Source: Hirsutella rhossiliensis | Taxonomy: Eukaryota > Ascomycota > Sordariomycetes > Hypocreales > Ophiocordycipitaceae | Reading direction: 5' to 3' | Length of the DNA stretch: 64,000 nt | NCBI RefSeq assembly: GCF_020360975.1 | Contig: NW_025408672.1 | Coordinates: 2,356,001 to 2,420,000 of the forward strand | Shown: positions 36,400 to 48,276 of the stretch, in pieces | How positions within the stretch are numbered: position 1 is the stretch's first letter | Layout: every line of letters begins with the position of its first letter | Translations under genes and position numbers: made by a program | Notes under the pieces: generated by a model | Told to the model about the DNA's origin: nothing | Database searches by the model: none | The model's input: the letters and a program-made list of their open reading frames with translations, nothing else

Positions 36400-39300
36400 A
36401 GAAAGGGTAAAGCTAAATACCTAGGCCGGTAAGCGTATAGAGGAGGTCTTAGTCTATACTTATCCCTTACTCGAGAAATCCGGGTTTTAGCCCCGGGCTC
36501 TTTTAGACCTACTTTAGGAAAAAGGGGCCTAAGGAGGAAATTAAGTCCTATAAGAAAGGGGGGCTTCTCTAAGGATAAGTCCCTAAAAAGGGGGCCTTTA
36601 AGAAGAATAAGTCCTAATTAAGCTAGGGGCCCTCCTTTAGGATAAGTCCTAATTCCTCTCTTTAGCTATAGACGTCTCCTTCCTCCTACGTGCTATTAGC
36701 TCCTCTCGTAGACTCTTAAGGCGGGCTTCTAAGGATAGCTTTTCTCGAACGTCTTCTAGCCTAATTTACTATATAAAGACAGCTAGCTTCTACTTCGGTA
36801 GGGGCTTCGTAAGACCGTTGGCTTTTATTAATACCGTTAGAACCTAATAGACGGAAATAAGTCCCCTTTAGACCTCTTAGCGTAACTAATACTAGTAGAT
36901 ATCGATATACCGTAGCCGGGTTAATAGCTTGCTATTTTCCTTCGTAAGAATTCGTATAGTCTACGTATTATCGTATTCTATAGCTAACGGGGAAGGAATT
37001 TATAGTCGTAGAGATATTAATAGCCGGCTAAGGAAAATCGCTTCTTTTAACGCTTTTAAAAGAGCTAGTAGCTCTGCCTCTATACTAGAAGTCGTAATAG
37101 TAGCCTACTTCGAAGCTCTCTAAGCAATAGTTCCTCTAAAAAGGGACATTATATACCCCTATAAGCTCTTTCTATCTAATAAATTATCCGTAAAGGACGA
37201 ATCGCTCGAATAGAGGAAGATTTCGGTAGCTGATTTCCTTCCCTGCCCTCCTAGGCGTAGACTATATAATCTCGTTAAATAGAGATAAAGGATAGCTCTA
37301 TCTACTACTTCTTAATGCCTAGGGCTAGGATTCTAGTTATGCCTAGCTAGCCGGAGACCGTAAAAGAGATATCCGGTCTAGTAGAAATAGCTAAAAAAAG
37401 CAAGGAGCCTACCTTTTATTAATATTAGTGTTTCTCTTACTCCCTAGCTTAAAAGGACGGATTAGGTAAAAGCTCTTTATCTAATATAGGCATAGAGGGA
37501 AGCTTCTTATCGAGGGAAGTAGGGAGGAATTTATAAGCGACCTTATCAATATAGGCGTCCTAGGTAAGCTAGATAGTCCGTTAGGACCTATTCCTAAGGA
37601 TTCGTATCCCTAGGAACTACTTTAGCTCCCTTAGCTTAGTTATCTTATACCTTTATTATAGGCCTTATATAGCCTCCCTAGTAGTAGCTTCTTCCTCTTT
37701 TATATAGGCCTAGATAATATCGTCGATATAGAAGAAGACCGTGATTTTACCCTTCTATATTATACACGGTTCCTAAGGGACTTTCTTAAAGCCTAGGGCT
37801 TTAAGGGAACCTATTAAATGCTGTTACTTAAGAAGGGGTAATCTTCGTAGTCCGTATAGAGCTTTCCTAAGCTGTAGAACCTTTCCTAGCTATTAGAAGC
37901 CTAGGGGAAGGCGTATATAGATAACTTCTTCTTCCTTAAGTAGGCAGTTAATAAAGGCGTTAACTATATCTATTTAATCGAGTTCGAGGTCGAATTCCGC
38001 TGCTATAGCTATAAGGGTCCGAAAAGACATCCCTACTAGGGTGGTTGCCCTAGTAGGTAGATCCCCTTTTTCCTATTAATTCCTATAGATAACTAGCCGG
38101 GCTTTATACTTCTAAAGGAAGCTATATTTATTAGTCTTATAAATAAAGACCTACTTATAGCTAAGGACCTAGTTTCCTCTTACCTTTTCCTTAAGGACCT
38201 CTTTAAAAGACCCTATCTCCTCGTATAAGGCTAGGTGGTCTTTCTAGGCCTAGAAAAACTAGTCTCTAAAGGGGTGTTTTTCTAGCTACTTCTAGTTTAC
38301 TAGTAGGTCCGGGAGGTCTCTTTTATATACCTTCCTTACTAATAGAGGCTTAAAAAGCCGGCCTGCTATAAATACTCCGTAGGAACCGTCTTCTATAGGC
38401 GTTAGATAGAAGTCGGAAAAACGATCGAAATAAGGGAGAGGTTAGTCTTCTTTAGTAACCGTATCGGGCCCTATACCTTCCTTTGCTTCTCGAAGCAGGG
38501 ATAAAAAGGCAGCTAGGTAATCCTTCGAAAGAGGTGCCTTTCCTACCCTCTTAGGGATCGAGATAGGAAGACTAACGGAGAAAGCTGCTTCTAGATCTTC
38601 TTCTTACGTAGGAGGAGGCGTAGGGAGGTAGGCGTATTCTAGCTCTACCGCTTTCCTATAGTCTCCTTCTTCGTCTAGATTATCTAATCTAGCAGCTTCC
38701 TCTTCTTCGAAGTTAGCGTTATCCTCGACTACTTCGACGTCGGTTTCTTCTTCTATTTCCTTATCTAAGGCCTCTTCTTATAACTATTAGGAAGGGGGGA
38801 TTTAAATCTTCTAAATTAGCTAACGTTATAATAGTAAGAGGGGCTGTTAATCCTTCTTTCCGTTAAAGAAGCTATATTCGTCGAAAATTATATCCCTAGT
38901 CGAAATAACCTTTCGTAGAAGAGGAATCTAGATCCGGAAGATATTTATAGAATTATAACTAACGAGGTAACTAATAAAGGCTCTAGGATTAAGCTTTCTT
39001 TTCTTCTTCCTTTTTAGTTATATATTAGTAGTTATAGCGTATGCCTTATAGCTATAGGCATAAAGGTAGGCTAGCGAGGCCCTCTTCTTCGTAAAGAGCT
39101 TAAGGGGGGATTTTTAGTCTATTCCTTAGTTTAGTTCCTTAGGGTCCTTAGGGTCCCTAGGGGTCCGGTTCCGAAGGTAATAGGCGGTCTTAACGACTTC
39201 CCTCTAAGGGTTATATAGAAGCCTTATAGTAAGTCTTATCGTACGGGCCCTTTCTATTATAGTACCCCTTAATCTTTCTACCCCTCCGTTCTAAGCCTAG

Positions 39301-41740
39301 GTATTCGGTGCTAATAGGAGGGGTAAAATTCCCCTTTTTCGAAGCTAATTTAAGATATCCTTTATAAATAGCTCTCCGTTAGACTATATCTTCTTTACCT
39401 TATAGCTAAAGTAGGATTTTATCTAGTTAACGAAGTCCCGGAGGGTAGACTAGTTATACTTACTTAGGTAGGTCCGTAAGAAATAAGGGAAAACTATCCC
39501 TAAAAAAGCGTCTATAAAAAACATTACCCTAACGAAGCTTTCTTAATCCCTAGAGAGGTCGGTCTAGTCGACCTAAATTTCCTTATATAGCTGGTCCGGC
39601 CGTAAACGCGTTCGTCTAGAAATTCGTCTCCTAGTCTTTCCTTAGCTATAGTATTCGTATTTAACGGTCTTTAGGCCCCTTATTCGTACGCCCTATTATT
39701 GGCCTAGCTTATATAAAGCTAGGGGGCCTAGGTAACTAAGTTATGCGTGCTAAAGAAGACCGTCTCCTTAGGCTGCCGGAAGAGGGTCCTTTAAACCTAC
39801 CCTCCTTCGAGTAAGGAAAGCTAACTTCTCGAGAGATTCCTTCCTAAGGATAGGTCGGAATTCGAGAATAAATTAACCGAATTTCTCCTCGATAAGCTTA
39901 ATAGTCTAATTCTTCTAGACTAGCCTCGTAGGCTTAGACGTCGTATCCTAGAAGATTCCTTCTTCTTAAAGAAGGCGGAAGGAAATTAGGCTCGTTAAAA
40001 ATCAAGGGCAAAAAGCTACCCTTTTTCGTCGAAGAATTCGTATAGACCCGTTAGGTAATTTTATCGTAAAATTTACCCTTCCGTATCCCTCTATCCGTAT
40101 AATTAATTCCCCGGCAATAAGATATTCCTTTCGTGCCTTCTTAAAGGACCGGAATCGTAAGAGTATATTATAGATATCGAGGGAAGCACTAGAGTTAAGG
40201 ATAGCTAATTTTCGTAGGGGATAATCGGAGGGCTCTAACGGTTAGTCTCAGCCTTATTAATCCGTAGGGAAGATAAAGGCCGGATTTACTATACTAACGA
40301 TTTTTCCTTGAATTTACGGCTCGAATAAGGGCAGCGGCGTTAGTTGCTATTTCTTAGTAACCTAAATCTCGTCTATCTTCTTCTATAACGAGGGGTCCTC
40401 CTTAAGAGACTATTATATCGTTTCTTATAGCCTCTTTAAAGGGTTAAATCTATTAGGTCGGTTTTCCTCGAAGACCTACTAGCATTATAATAATCAATAG
40501 CCTAGGGATTTATAGGCAAGGCAGCTGTTTCGCTTAGTCTTTCGTTTCTTCGAGGAATCCTCGTCCCGATCTAGAAGGTCTGCTTAAAAACCTCCCCTTT
40601 TTACCCCTTATTGCTAATTTTAACGAAGAGGTTCGATTTCGACTAGTTCCCTGATTTTTCGACTAACGGACTAAAAGGTCTATTAGGGGACTAGTCGGGC
40701 CTATCTAACTAACGGGACCGGGGCCGGGCCCGGAGTAAGAGGCGGAGCCGGGGCTAGGACCGGGTCAGCCGTTAATAACGGTATTAAGGCTCTCGAGGGA
40801 GGTAGAGCCGGAGGGGCAATAGCCGTAGTAGTAGTAGCGGGAACCGTAGTAATAAGGGCTATAGCAGCTATAGGGGCAGCAGGTCGAGCCGTCTAGGTCG
40901 AGTGCTAGCTATAAAGGAATAAGACTGCTTACTATTATACTCTAGCAGCCTCTTTATCTAGTTCCTAGCTAGCTTCTCGAAAGATAGTCGAGTAACCGTT
41001 ACTAATAGGCTTTATTAGTAGAGATATATCCCGTAGCTACTAGCTAGAAAGAGCTTCTATAAGGAAGTATTAGTTAGCTTCCTCGAGGATTTCTTCCTAC
41101 TTAGCTAGCTATAAAGAAGCTAGTAGGTTCCTAGTAGAAAACTCCCCTAGGTGTGCCGTATAGGTCTTCCTAATACGGTTAGTTATATAGCCCCTCGAGG
41201 GAGCTATCGAGGTCTCGAGCTTTAAAAGCCACTACCTAGGAGTCTCTTCCTCTTAAAGAGAGATTAGCTTTATAGTACTAACGGATTCCGTTATTACCGT
41301 ACGAGCAGTAGTTAGCAGCTTTATCTCGTAGAGGTATTCCTTTCGGTGACTCTCGTAGTCGCCTAAGGTAGTAGAAAAAGCTCTCTATTATATAGAGGTT
41401 AGCTCGGAGAAGAGGGATGCTCCCTTTATAAATTCCGTTACCCTAGGACGAAGAGGGGGCTTAAGAGGGTCCTACTTATTAAAGAAGACTAAATTATAGA
41501 TAGTTCTATCTATACGAGCCCGTAGCTCCTTTACCTACTTATCCTAATCTTAGGGCTCTATAAGAATCGTCCTATAGACCGTAGGGACGGTAGAGGAGTT
41601 AGTTTTCGTTATTATTACGGGGAAGGATAGAAAAGTTAGGTAAAAATCGGCTTTTCTAGTAAGAGGGGTAAAAGGAAGCTACGACGGATATAAGAAAGGT
41701 GCCTTTTATAGTAGCCGGAAGGTATAGGAATTCTATTCCT
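36400..41740 (-). pseudogene. Copia B gag-pol polyprotein, moderately mutated
   Basis: Minus-strand gag (about 40940-41700), a Pro/Ala-rich linker (about 40690-40940), protease/integrase region (about 39000-40400), RT (about 37500-38250) and RNase H (about 36800-37450) follow the same order as Copia D. The RT box is intact, reading FYIDDII (YIDD at 37719-37730), unlike in the older copies. TAA/TAG stops still break the frame, so it is inactive. The short plus-strand open stretch at 36929-37123 is antisense to it. Confidence 0.8.
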
Positions 41741-41743
41741 CCC

Positions 41744-41754
41744 GGGCTTATAAC
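41744..41754 (-). other. Primer-binding site of Copia B (initiator tRNA-Met half-molecule type)
   Basis: Directly after the 5' LTR the element-sense sequence is GTTATAAGCCC. With one TG-to-TA change reversed it is GTTATGAGCCC, the complement of GGGCUCAUAAC in the anticodon arm of eukaryotic initiator tRNA-Met. Drosophila copia is primed by an initiator tRNA-Met half in this way. Here the assignment is by sequence match only. Confidence 0.65.
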
Positions 41755-42232
41755 TCTCGTAAAGAGAGATATAAGAAGTATATATAAAATATATAAAGGT
41801 AAAATTAAAAGTAAGGGGTTAGATAGGTAGGGTAGAGGGGTTTAATTCTTATAAGAGTAGTAATAAAGGTAGGGGAGTAATTATTATATTGCCTTAATTC
41901 TCTTTCCTTTCTTTATCTAACGCCCTTCTTTATACCCGTTTAGTATCTTAATTAATAAAGAAGATCCTACTTAAAGAAGCTACTAATATCCTTTTAACTA
42001 CCGAGCTTTTTACCGGTTTTTTCCCCTCCTTTCTAGCCGTTGCCGGTATATCCGTCTTATCTCTCGCTACCTCTATAGGAAGCTATCGCTACTTCTACTT
42101 CCCCTCTTACCCCTACCCTCTTCTCTATACCTCCTTTTAGCTCCTTCCTTAAAACCTATTTTTTAGCTTCCTAGGTCCCTCGTGCTAAGGGATATCTCTA
42201 AGAACTACGAAATTAAGCTACGCTTCGCGATA
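41755..42232 (-). repeat. 5' LTR of Copia B
   Basis: 478 bp, with terminal TATCGCGAAG in element orientation at its outer edge (42223-42232) and duplication ATTAT beyond it. Confidence 0.93.
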
Positions 42233-45200
42233 ATTATACCCTAAGTTATTAAGGCTTAGTAATAGTAGGGCAAAGGAGTATAAAGTATAGTTAGTGCCGC
42301 TTTAAATAATAAATATAAAAGGCACTAAAAAGATAATTACTTATTTCTATATCGGTACTAATAAGTTAACGCTAAACGATCGGGTACTAATCCTTTTATT
42401 AGTTACTACCTTAAGAGATAAATATATCTATATTATCTTATAGAAATAATAGTAGTAGTTTAACTATTAACTAGGTAGCGAAACCTTATATAATCCCTAT
42501 AGATTCCTTTAAGAATATAAGAATAAGGCAAGGGTATATATAATAGCGCTTAATCTTAAGCTAATCCCGCTACTAGATAAAGATAAGGATAAAGGGATTT
42601 TATAGGAAGAATAGGCCGAAATCCTATAACTCTTTATTAGTTTAAAGATACTTTCTCGGCTAATAAATCCGATTTATTATTAGCTAAAAAGGGAACGGAT
42701 TACTTAATTAATTTAATCCTTAATATAGAACCTCCTTATAGACCGATTTACCTTCTATTATAAAGGGAACTCTAAGTATTACGCGACTAGATCTAAGACG
42801 CGATAAAAAGGAAAATAATATAGGAGTTAAAGAGCCTAGCTAAGGCGCCTATCCTTTTTATTTTAAAAAAGGATAGCACCTTATAGCTATATATAGACTA
42901 CTAAGGACTTAACTAGGTTATATAAAAGAATCGGTACCCTTTACCTTTTATTTCGGAGATTATTAACCGCTATTAAGGAGCTAAGTATTTTTCTAAGATT
43001 AATATATAGAATATATATTAACGTATTTAAATTTAAGAAGGAGATAAATAAAAGACCGCTTTCTAAACGTATTATAGATATTTCGAATACTTAGTAATGC
43101 CCTTTAAACTTACTAATGTACTAGCTACGTTTTAAAGCTATATCTATTAAGCGCTTAAGGAGCTTATAGATATAATCTATATAGTCTACCTCGACGATAT
43201 CTTTATATACTCTAAGATAAGAAAAGAATATACTAAATACTTAGGATAAGTAATAGAAAGGCTAAGGGCTATAGAGCTCTATATAAAACTATTAAAGTAT
43301 ATCTTCTATTAATAGTTAGTCGAGTTCCTTAGGTTTATATTATTTATCGATAAGGTATTAATAGACCCTTAATAGGTAGAGGTAATAGCCTAATAGCTTA
43401 AACCTATAACCTACTATAATATTTAGGTTTTCCTTAGGTTCTATAATTTTTACCGACGATTTATATATAGGTACTTAAGAGTTATAGCGCCCCTAACTAT
43501 ATTACTAAAGGGGAGTAAGAATAGGAAGAAGCTAAGAAGTATAGAGCTAAACCTTACTAAAAAGGCAGCGTTTTAAGCTCTTAAAAATGCTTTTTTAGGA
43601 GCCCTACTCCTTTAATATTACGATCTAAAAAGATATATTTATATTAAAATAAATATATCGTAATTTATAATAATAGGGATTATCTCTTAACTTAATAATA
43701 AAGGGCGTTATTATCCGATTATATTTTAGTTAAGGAAGTTTACTAAAGCTAAACTTAATTATAGTATTTTAGACTAAAAACTCTTTACTATCGTTAAGTT
43801 ATTTAAATACTAGCGATATTACGTTAAAGGGGTAGCGTATAAAGTAAAGGTATTATTAGACTACTATAACCTTTAAACGTTTATATACTAGACCTCCTTA
43901 AATAAAAGGTAAGTAAGATAGTATATATATTTAGTACTATTTAACTTTATAGTTAAGTATTATATAAGTAAATCTAACTTAGTAGACGCGCTATTAAGAA
44001 TGCTTAGATATAAGGGTAAGAAGCCCTTATTTATAGAACTATTACTAGAGCTATAAGCGAAACTAGCTATTATTAATACTATATCTATATAAAGAAATAA
44101 TAAGGCGTTTTTATAAGTAAAGAGACGCTTAACCTTAAGTTAATATAAGCGTAGTAAAGTGCCTTTATATAAGGAAAATATATAAGCTTATCTATAGCGA
44201 AACTATAATAATTTAGGCGCGAGACCTAAACGATTAGCCGATTAAGCTAAAGAGAGAGCTAGTTATAAATAGTTACTCTTAAGGAAGACTACTAAAAAAG
44301 CAGCTTACTATATAAAGGTTTATATAATAAAAGTTCTAGAACCGTTACTAGAGTTATTAAAACGCACTTAATTAGTTAACGTAGTAATTAATAGGCTAAA
44401 AGATACTAAAGACTTCTTAAAAGGGAAGGGTTTTTAGTTAGTGCGCCTAGATAAACTACTACTATAAAAGGGTTATATCGTAGTGCCTTTAAAAGCAGCC
44501 TTATAGTAAGAGCTAATATAGCTCTTTTATAATAATCTATTAGTAAGATACTTTAGCTCTTAACGTACTAGTAAACTACTAGTAAGGAACTTCTACTAGG
44601 ATAGAATAATAAAAGACGTAAATAAATACGTTTAGTTATACTTAGTATATTAAGGTATAGTATCTAAGAGGCATCGCCCCTATAGCACTATATAATCGTT
44701 ACTATATCTTATATAACTATAGAAAGAATTATTAATAGACTTTACTATAGGTCTACTTAAAGTATAGTATAATAAACGAGATATTAATACGATCTTAGTA
44801 ATTATAGACCGATATACTAAGTATTACCTTTTCTTTCCTATCTCTAAGATAATAATAGCTTTAAAGCTAGTAGAATTATTCTATTACTAAGTTAAATTAG
44901 TATATAGACCTTTAAAAGGCATTATCTTAGATAAAGGGTCCTTATTTATAAGTAAGTTTTAGTTAGATCTTTATTTTATCTTATAAGTAAAACGTAAGCT
45001 ATTAATAGTATTTTACCTATAAACTAATAAGTAAACGGAATAAATAAACTAAGCTATATAGTACTACTTAAGATACTTTACTAACTTAGAATAAACTAAC
45101 TAAGCGTTACTCTTATATATTACTTAATTTATATATAATAATATAAAAAACGTGATAACTAGGTTATTACTTAATAAAGTATTAATAGGTTACTAACTAA

Positions 45201-46061
45201 ACTTCTATATTAATATTAAGGATAATATTATTTAGAGGGGGGTACCTAAAGTAAGAGTAAGAGTTACTAGGCTATAAGAGCTATAAAAGAGGCTTAAGGA
45301 ATACTAAAGAAAGGCTATTAAATCGTAAGCGAAATACTATAATTTAAGGTACTAACTGCTTATACTAAAAGTAAGAGACCTTATAGTATTTTCGATAAAG
45401 AATTTACGCTTTAAGGATAAAAAAAGAAAACTCCTACCTAAGAATATTAAACTATTTTAAGTCTTATAAGCTATTAGAAAGTAAGTATATTATCTTATAC
45501 TCCTTAAGAAGTACTTATACCTTTATAACATTTTCTATATTAGTCTCTTAGAGCTATAGAAAGAGTAAAAAGAAACCCTATTAATACTAGACTTAGAGGA
45601 CGATAAAGGCGAATAAGAAGTCTAAGAGATTAAAAACTAAAAGAGATTTAAGGGCGATACCTTTTTCCTTATTAAATAAAAAGGATAGCTAGCTAAGTAT
45701 AACTAATAGGTCGATACTAAAGATATAGTAAATAGCTAAGACCTTATTAAAGAATATACTACTTACTTAACCGGGAAAAAGAGGCGTAAGACTAAGTAAG
45801 GTAGGGAAACTTATTAGCGTAAGGAGATACTACTAAATTAGTAACGAATCCCTATTAAATCGCTACCGACTTATTAACGTATTAATACGCTTAAACGTCT
45901 TATAACTATCTATAAAATAGTAAAATAGGAGAATAAGGGAAAACTATCTATACTACCTATTAAATATTATTAAGGAAAATAAAACTAAACTATAACTCTA
46001 CTAAGGCCTTAATAATAAAGGAGAGAAAGATAGTTATAACTAAATAAAAGAAAGATAAGAC

Positions 46062-47644
46062 CTATCTATTACTTTTAACTACCCCTCCTTTTCGCTAGTA
46101 TAGCGGGAACTAACTAAGGCGCCCCCTTTACTATACTAAATACCTCTAAAAATAATAGAACTACCCTATCCTTTACTCCTTCCTTATCCTTTACGTCGAG
46201 ACCTATCTCTATTAGCATAGCACTTACCTCGGCCTTAGTAAATAGTAAGGTATATTACTATAAAATATAGCTTATATCGCTATCGATAAAGTAGAGTTTT
46301 AACTAAGATTCCTAGGCCTAGTACTCTAGGCTTATATAAGTAATATTAAATATAAGCGCGGGGTTAAGGCGAATAATAAGCTCGCGGCGCTTATTAATTA
46401 GTATATAGTAGTTAGTACGCTTGACTTAGTATATTATTAAGCGGTCGCTAATAAAAGGGTTAGATAAAACTTATAATAGTAGACTTCTATATACCTATAG
46501 TCCTAAAGGACTTATAATAGGCCGTCTTAGCGGCGTTAAAAGCCTTAGCTAAATACTATACCGTAATAGCGAGACGGCGCTAATTAGCCTCCTTAAAAAT
46601 AAGCACGCCCGCGTTTAAGCTATCGTCCTTAGTATCCTTATTACCGGTCTTTAGCTTATTAAGCTCGCGTAGGTACTTAACGATAGCGACTATATCGGCC
46701 TAGTTACTAGATATAAGAGTAGCGGCCTTAAGAAGGATTAGCTTATTAATCGTAATATTTAAAGTTAAGGGGAAACTTACTTAGTTATAGGTCGTAGTAC
46801 GTCTATAGTATTACTTATAGCGCGTTAAGGAAACCCTTAAGAAAATATAGCTAATTAAGAGTACCTTAATAAGCTTAGGTTCGGTTATACTATACTTCTT
46901 AATAATTATCCTAAAATAATATATATACTAGAGCTTATAAGGGATAACCTTATAAGCCCTAACTAAGCGGGCTTTAGCCTTAGATTAAGTGCGCTTCTTT
47001 ATAAGAGCGCGACCGCCTTATACCGCTGCTTAGGTACCCTTATCTCCGGCACCGCTATTCTTAGGTTCGTTAGTAGGAGGAGTTAGATCGCGGCCGTCTC
47101 TATTATTACCGTTATCGTTATCTTAGCCCTTATTTAGCTAGGTATTAGGATAGTCTTAGCCCTCGTTTAGCTAGGCCTTATCGTTAATATCGGCCTACTT
47201 ATTCTAAGGAGCGGCCTAAGCGATAATCTCCTATTAGCTAGAGCCGCCTTATTAAGATAGAGTAGCTAGGTTATTAGTACTTACCTAAGAGCGCTTAGGC
47301 ACGATCTCCTTACTAGTATTAATATCGCTAATAAGGGTAATAGACTTATAAGTTTCCTAGCTTATAGAGGTAGGCTTATTAATAGCTAGAGTTAGGGTAT
47401 TCGGCGGGGTAATAGGGGTATAACCCTTGCTAATATTAAGTCTTAGACTAAAAGTCTCTTAAAACTAAGATTCCCTTATACCTTTCTTAGATTTCTTTAC
47501 TAAAGGGGAACTAGCGTTACTATAAGACTTTTAGGCCGATCGCTTATACTTTAAGGGCGAACCCGCCGCTACCTACTCCTATATATAGTATAAGAAATCG
47601 GCGTTATAGTTCTTTATCTTCTTTAGCGTAGAAGGTATTATTAT
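46062..47644 (-). pseudogene. Antisense accessory frame in the 3' region of Gypsy A
   Basis: Between the chromodomain and the 3' LTR, the minus strand has one frame of about 520 codons without frameshift. Its stops are all TAA/TAG at places that would suit Gln or Trp. It may start at one of three ATA codons (47636-47644, former ATG possible). The N-terminal part is hydrophilic (SPLVKKSKKGIRES), and a middle part is Asn/Gly/Asp-rich (DNDNGNNRDGRDLTPPTNE). The rest looks globular (YSITEPKLIKVLLISYIFL; IVAIVKYLRELNKLK; LNAGVLIFKEAN). No domain is recognised. RIP-mutated DNA lacks TGA in all frames, so openness alone is weak evidence; composition and length carry the case. Confidence 0.45.
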
Positions 47645-48016
47645 TAATAAATCGTCGATAAAAAGTAATATAAAAAGGTATAAGGGATTAATAAAAAAAG
47701 GCGTATAACTCTATAGTAATTATAAGTAAAAGAGTTAAAGAAGAAAATAAAATAAAAAAAGTAAGAGATATATATATATACTCTTTATATTATAGTTATA
47801 TAGCCGATATATAAGCGATACTATAACGGTTACTTAGTAGTAACTACTAGTATAATAACTATTAACGTTATAGAGCGTAGACTAATATATACTTATATAG
47901 GTATATATATACGATATATAACTAAAACTACCTCTCTTCCTAACCGAATATATATAGTATAGTAAAAGTAATATATATTAAAGATATAGCTAAGACGTCT
48001 ATATAAGAGGGGAGAT

Positions 48017-48276
48017 AATTATAAGAGCGCTATTAAGAGGTATAGGCTAATAAAGTACTTAGGTATATAGTACTAATATATTAGTAGGGTATTAGTAGGG
48101 AATTATACCTACCCCGCTTATATATTATATACCTCTTATTACTTTAATTAAAGAGGAAAAATCCCTCTTCCTATAAGCTTTAGTATTACGATAAGGAGAA
48201 TATAATATATATAGTATAGTACCTCTAGCTATCTTTACTACCTAACTAATTATACTATAATATATATTCCCTTATA
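48017..48276 (+). repeat. 3' LTR of Gypsy A
   Basis: 260 bp, ending CCCTTATA, followed by the duplication TATCG inside the RT gene of Copia C. Confidence 0.88.

Larger units (their letters stand above)
35900..42232 (-). mobile_element. Complete Ty1/Copia element B (Copia-2 family), nested in Gypsy A
   Basis: 6333 bp on the minus strand with two LTRs (3' LTR 35900-36373; 5' LTR 41755-42232) and the duplication ATTAT (35895-35899 and 42233-42237). It is the best-preserved Copia here and the reference for C and D. The 3' LTR begins TGTCATGAAG in element orientation, which suggests that the usual TA start of this family is a RIP-altered TG. The purine tract (AGGGGTA) and primer-binding site are recognisable. 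Confidence 0.95.
33950..46060 (+). pseudogene. Gypsy A gag-pol with chromodomain, broken and split twice
   Basis: Gag spans about 33950-35036 (IKELEETKR; LNSLERYFERLSEKARTLTF). A possible protease stretch lies at about 35760-35860. RT spans about 42880-43450, and its catalytic box YLDDIFIYS at 43187-43213 is one of the few still intact. RNase H is about 43640-43880. Integrase is about 44690-45280 (DFTIGLLKVQY; IDRYTKYYLFFPIS; LDKGSLF). A chromodomain-like segment is at about 45610-45770 (FFLIK-KG-LAKYN--VDTKDIV, with former Trp codons now stops). The solo LTR (35042) and Copia B (35900) split its N-terminal third. Confidence 0.86.
33573..48276 (+). mobile_element. Ty3/Gypsy chromovirus A, nested in Copia C and itself containing two insertions
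   Basis: LTRs of exactly 260 bp (33573-33832 and 48017-48276) and the duplication TATCG (33568-33572 and 48277-48281) define the element. Without the solo LTR (35042-35609) and Copia B (35900-42232), with one copy of each duplication, it is about 7.8 kb. It encodes gag, protease, RT, RNase H, integrase and a chromodomain, followed by about 2 kb of 3' sequence with an antisense frame. A purine tract (AGAGGGGAGA) precedes the 3' LTR. Confidence 0.92.

Noticed and set aside
36929..37123. A 64-codon plus-strand open frame
   Set aside because: It is antisense to the RNase H region of Copia B and shows no motif of its own.
43187..43213. Intact YLDD box as a sign that Gypsy A is still active
   Set aside because: The rest of gag-pol has many stops and two insertions. 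The box survived because CTC-GAC-GAT contains no CpA or TpG.
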